Assembly: GCF_042427745.1 (NCBI RefSeq)
Contig: NZ_JBHMFA010000034.1
DNA from: Algibacter miyuki
Lineage (GTDB): Bacteria; Bacteroidota; Bacteroidia; Flavobacteriales; Flavobacteriaceae
Direction: 5' to 3' (one strand)
DNA: 64,000 nucleotides
This document shows positions 62,350 to 64,000 of this stretch, piece after piece. The stretch's first letter is position 1, and each line of letters begins with the position of its first letter. Under the pieces are notes generated by a model. It was not told where the DNA came from and ran no database searches. It saw only the letters and a list, made by a program, of their open reading frames with translations. The translations under genes and the position numbers were made by a program.

Positions 62350-64000
62350 TGGAAAACAATACGAAAACTTTTAAATACGTCGATTATTTATGGGACGATC
62401 AAAAGGCATTATCATTAGGTGATAACCAAGTAGATTTATTTTTATACCGATCTAATATTTTAGGGGCAGATTTACGAATTACGAATTACGGTGGTGGTAA
62501 CACAAGCTGCAGAACCATAGAAAAAGACCCACTTACCAATGAAGATGTTGAGGTAATGTGGATTAAAGGTTCCGGTGGTGATATTGGCACTTTAAACAGA
62601 AGTGGTATTGCAGGCATATATACCAACAGGTTACGCGATTTAAAAAATGTCTACGGAGGCTTGGAAGATGAAGACCGCATGGTAGGTTTATTTAACCACT
62701 GTATTTATGATTTAGATAGTAAAGCGCCTTCAATTGATACCCCTTTGCATGGCTTATTACCCTTCGCTCATATAGACCACTTGCATCCAGATGCACTCAT
62801 TGCAGTTGCAGCAGCGAAAGATAGTGAACAAGTCACCAAAGAGATTTGGGGAGATACTATGGGATGGGTGCCTTGGCAACGTCCAGGGTTCGATTTAGGT
62901 CTTCAAATAGAAAAATGTTTAGAAGACAATCCTGGAATAAGAGGTATTGTATTAGGTAGTCACGGTTTATTCACATGGGGAGACACTTCTTATGAATGTT
63001 ACATGAACAGTTTAGAAGTTATTGAAATGGCTTCTGAATTTATTGAGAAAAAAATAAAAGAAAAAGGGAGTGTATTTGGTGGTCAAAAAATTGAAAGCTT
63101 ACCAAAAGAAGAGCGTTTAGAAAAAGCGGCTCAAATTATGCCACTTTTAAGAGGTTTATGCTCTTCTGAGAACAGAATGATTGGTCATTTCTCTGATACA
63201 GATGTGGTTATGAAATACATAAATAGTAATGATTTAGAACGTCTGGCTCCAATGGGAACCTCTTGCCCTGACCATTTCTTGCGTACAAAAATTCAGCCGC
63301 TAGTATTAACATTAAATAAAAACGAAGATGTATCAGATGCTGATGCTATTTTAAAGAAATTAGAGCCTGCTTTTGATGCCTACCGACAAGAATATGCTGA
63401 TTACTATAATACATGTAAAAAAGCAAACAGTCCTGATATGCGTGATGCAAATCCAGTAATTATAATTTATCCAGGTGTTGGGATGTTTAGTTTTGCCAAA
63501 AATAAGCAAACTACACGTGTAGCCAATGAGTTTTATATTAACGCGATCAATGTAATGCGCGGTGCAGAAGCCATTACCGCTTACACCTCTTTACCTAGAC
63601 AAGAAGCATTCGATATTGAGTATTGGTTGTTAGAAGAAGCCAAATTACAACGTATGCCTAAAGAGCAACCTTTATCTAGAAAAGTAGCCTTGGTTACAGG
63701 TGCTGGTGGTGGAATTGGTAAAGCTATTGCAGACAAACTAGCTGCTGAAGGGGCTAATGTAGTACTTACCGATATTAATGAAGATAGTTTAAAAGAAGCG
63801 CATGCAACATACAAGCGTGATGTTTCTACTTATGCTATTTGCGATGTAACAAACACCGATTCTATTGCATCGGCTTACAAAAAAGCATGTATAGAATTTG
63901 GCGGAGTCGATATTATCGTGCACAGTGCAGGTTTAGCCATTTCAAAACCATTAGAAGAGACTACGGATAACGACTGGAATATTCTACAAAATATATTAGT
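62350..64000 (+). CDS. rhaEW: Bifunctional rhamnulose-1-phosphate aldolase / short-chain dehydrogenase, 3' end outside window
   Basis: 550 codons are visible before the edge; no signal peptide, so cytoplasmic. The N-terminal class II aldolase domain (about 1-420) has ITNYGGGNTSC and, with metal-binding His, HGLLPFAHIDHLHPD and GSHGLFTWGD. From about 440 a short-chain dehydrogenase begins with VALVTGAGGGIGKAI and continues with VVLTDIN and IVHSAGLA. This pairing cleaves L-rhamnulose-1-phosphate to DHAP and L-lactaldehyde and oxidises the lactaldehyde (family knowledge). It is the catabolic anchor showing that L-rhamnose is the main sugar handled by this locus. The symbol follows the Bacillus naming of the fused enzyme. 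Confidence 0.93.

Noticed and set aside
1..64000. CRISPR arrays, tRNA or rRNA genes, prophage
   Set aside because: No regularly spaced repeats, no cloverleaf-like or rRNA-like sequence, and no phage structural genes were seen on either strand.

Overview
The window is AT-rich DNA from a marine-type flavobacterium (Bacteroidota). The signs are three type IX secretion C-terminal sorting domains, many Bacteroidota-style lipoprotein signals, Bacteroidota -7 promoter boxes (TAnnTTTG) and a dense block of carbohydrate-active genes. It looks like most of a polysaccharide utilization locus for a sulfated, rhamnose-rich (ulvan- or rhamnan-like) algal polysaccharide. It holds twelve sulfatases (one partial at the window edge, one frameshifted) plus two sulfatase fragments, three GH78 and two GH106 alpha-L-rhamnosidases, one GH43 plus a GH43 fragment, and, at the right edge, a bifunctional rhamnulose-1-phosphate aldolase/dehydrogenase that takes rhamnose into central metabolism. 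No SusC/SusD pair, sulfatase-maturing enzyme, transporter or regulator gene is visible, so these must lie outside the window.

Layout. 1-813 (-) is a partial sulfatase. 1053-10048 (+) is an operon of short GH78, sulfatase, GH43-CBM6, sulfatase, unknown T9SS-secreted protein and frameshifted sulfatase. It is followed by a 1310-aa G8/beta-helix T9SS protein (10126-14058). 14059-16970 is a scarred zone: relic peptides, a poly-A run, one sulfatase, a sulfatase tail and a GH43 tail facing away from each other. 16973-23780 (-) is an operon of GH106, a frameshifted lipoprotein, a CBM9-like/PKD protein and a sulfatase. 24078-33461 (+) holds an uncharacterised lipoprotein, a FAS1 lipoprotein, GH78, cytochrome c-sorbosone dehydrogenase and sulfatase. 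33532-38247 (-) is a disturbed block: EthD protein, sulfatase tail, IS30-type transposase relic, and a three-gene cassette (heparinase II/III-like lyase, DUF1080, unknown). 38475-39929 (-) is a sulfatase. 40183-50400 (+) holds a T9SS paralogue of the 24078 gene, GH106, two tandem sulfatases and GH78. 50414-51505 (-) is a clan GH-A glycosidase. 51803-54970 (+) is a GMC oxidoreductase, gluconate-dehydrogenase subunit 3-like protein and DUF1080. 55052-58910 (-) is a DUF5722 glycosidase-like protein and a sulfatase. 59080-62195 (+) is a sulfatase and an isomerase/lactonase fusion. From 62350 the rhamnulose-phosphate aldolase runs off the edge.

The strongest new signal is regulatory. Thirteen intergenic sites carry CAGGAT, and in all thirteen a T(A/T)nnTTT(A/G)-like box starts exactly 27 bases downstream, in the direction of the following gene; in twelve of them a CAG/CAT-like half-site also lies 9 or 10 bases upstream. 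The sites stand before most transcription units on both strands, including the rhamnose catabolic gene, and are absent before the inserted cassette and the scarred zone. I read this as one regulon under a single activator or a dedicated sigma factor.

Proposed function (inference): secreted and surface enzymes remove sulfate, rhamnose and xylose. Alongside them is an unusually rich oxidative set (PQQ-type aldose dehydrogenase with cytochrome c, GMC/subunit-3 pair, two DUF1080 proteins, isomerase-lactonase fusion), which suggests that part of the glycan is opened or used by oxidation. Several proteins have no function I can assign and are candidates for new glycan-active families.
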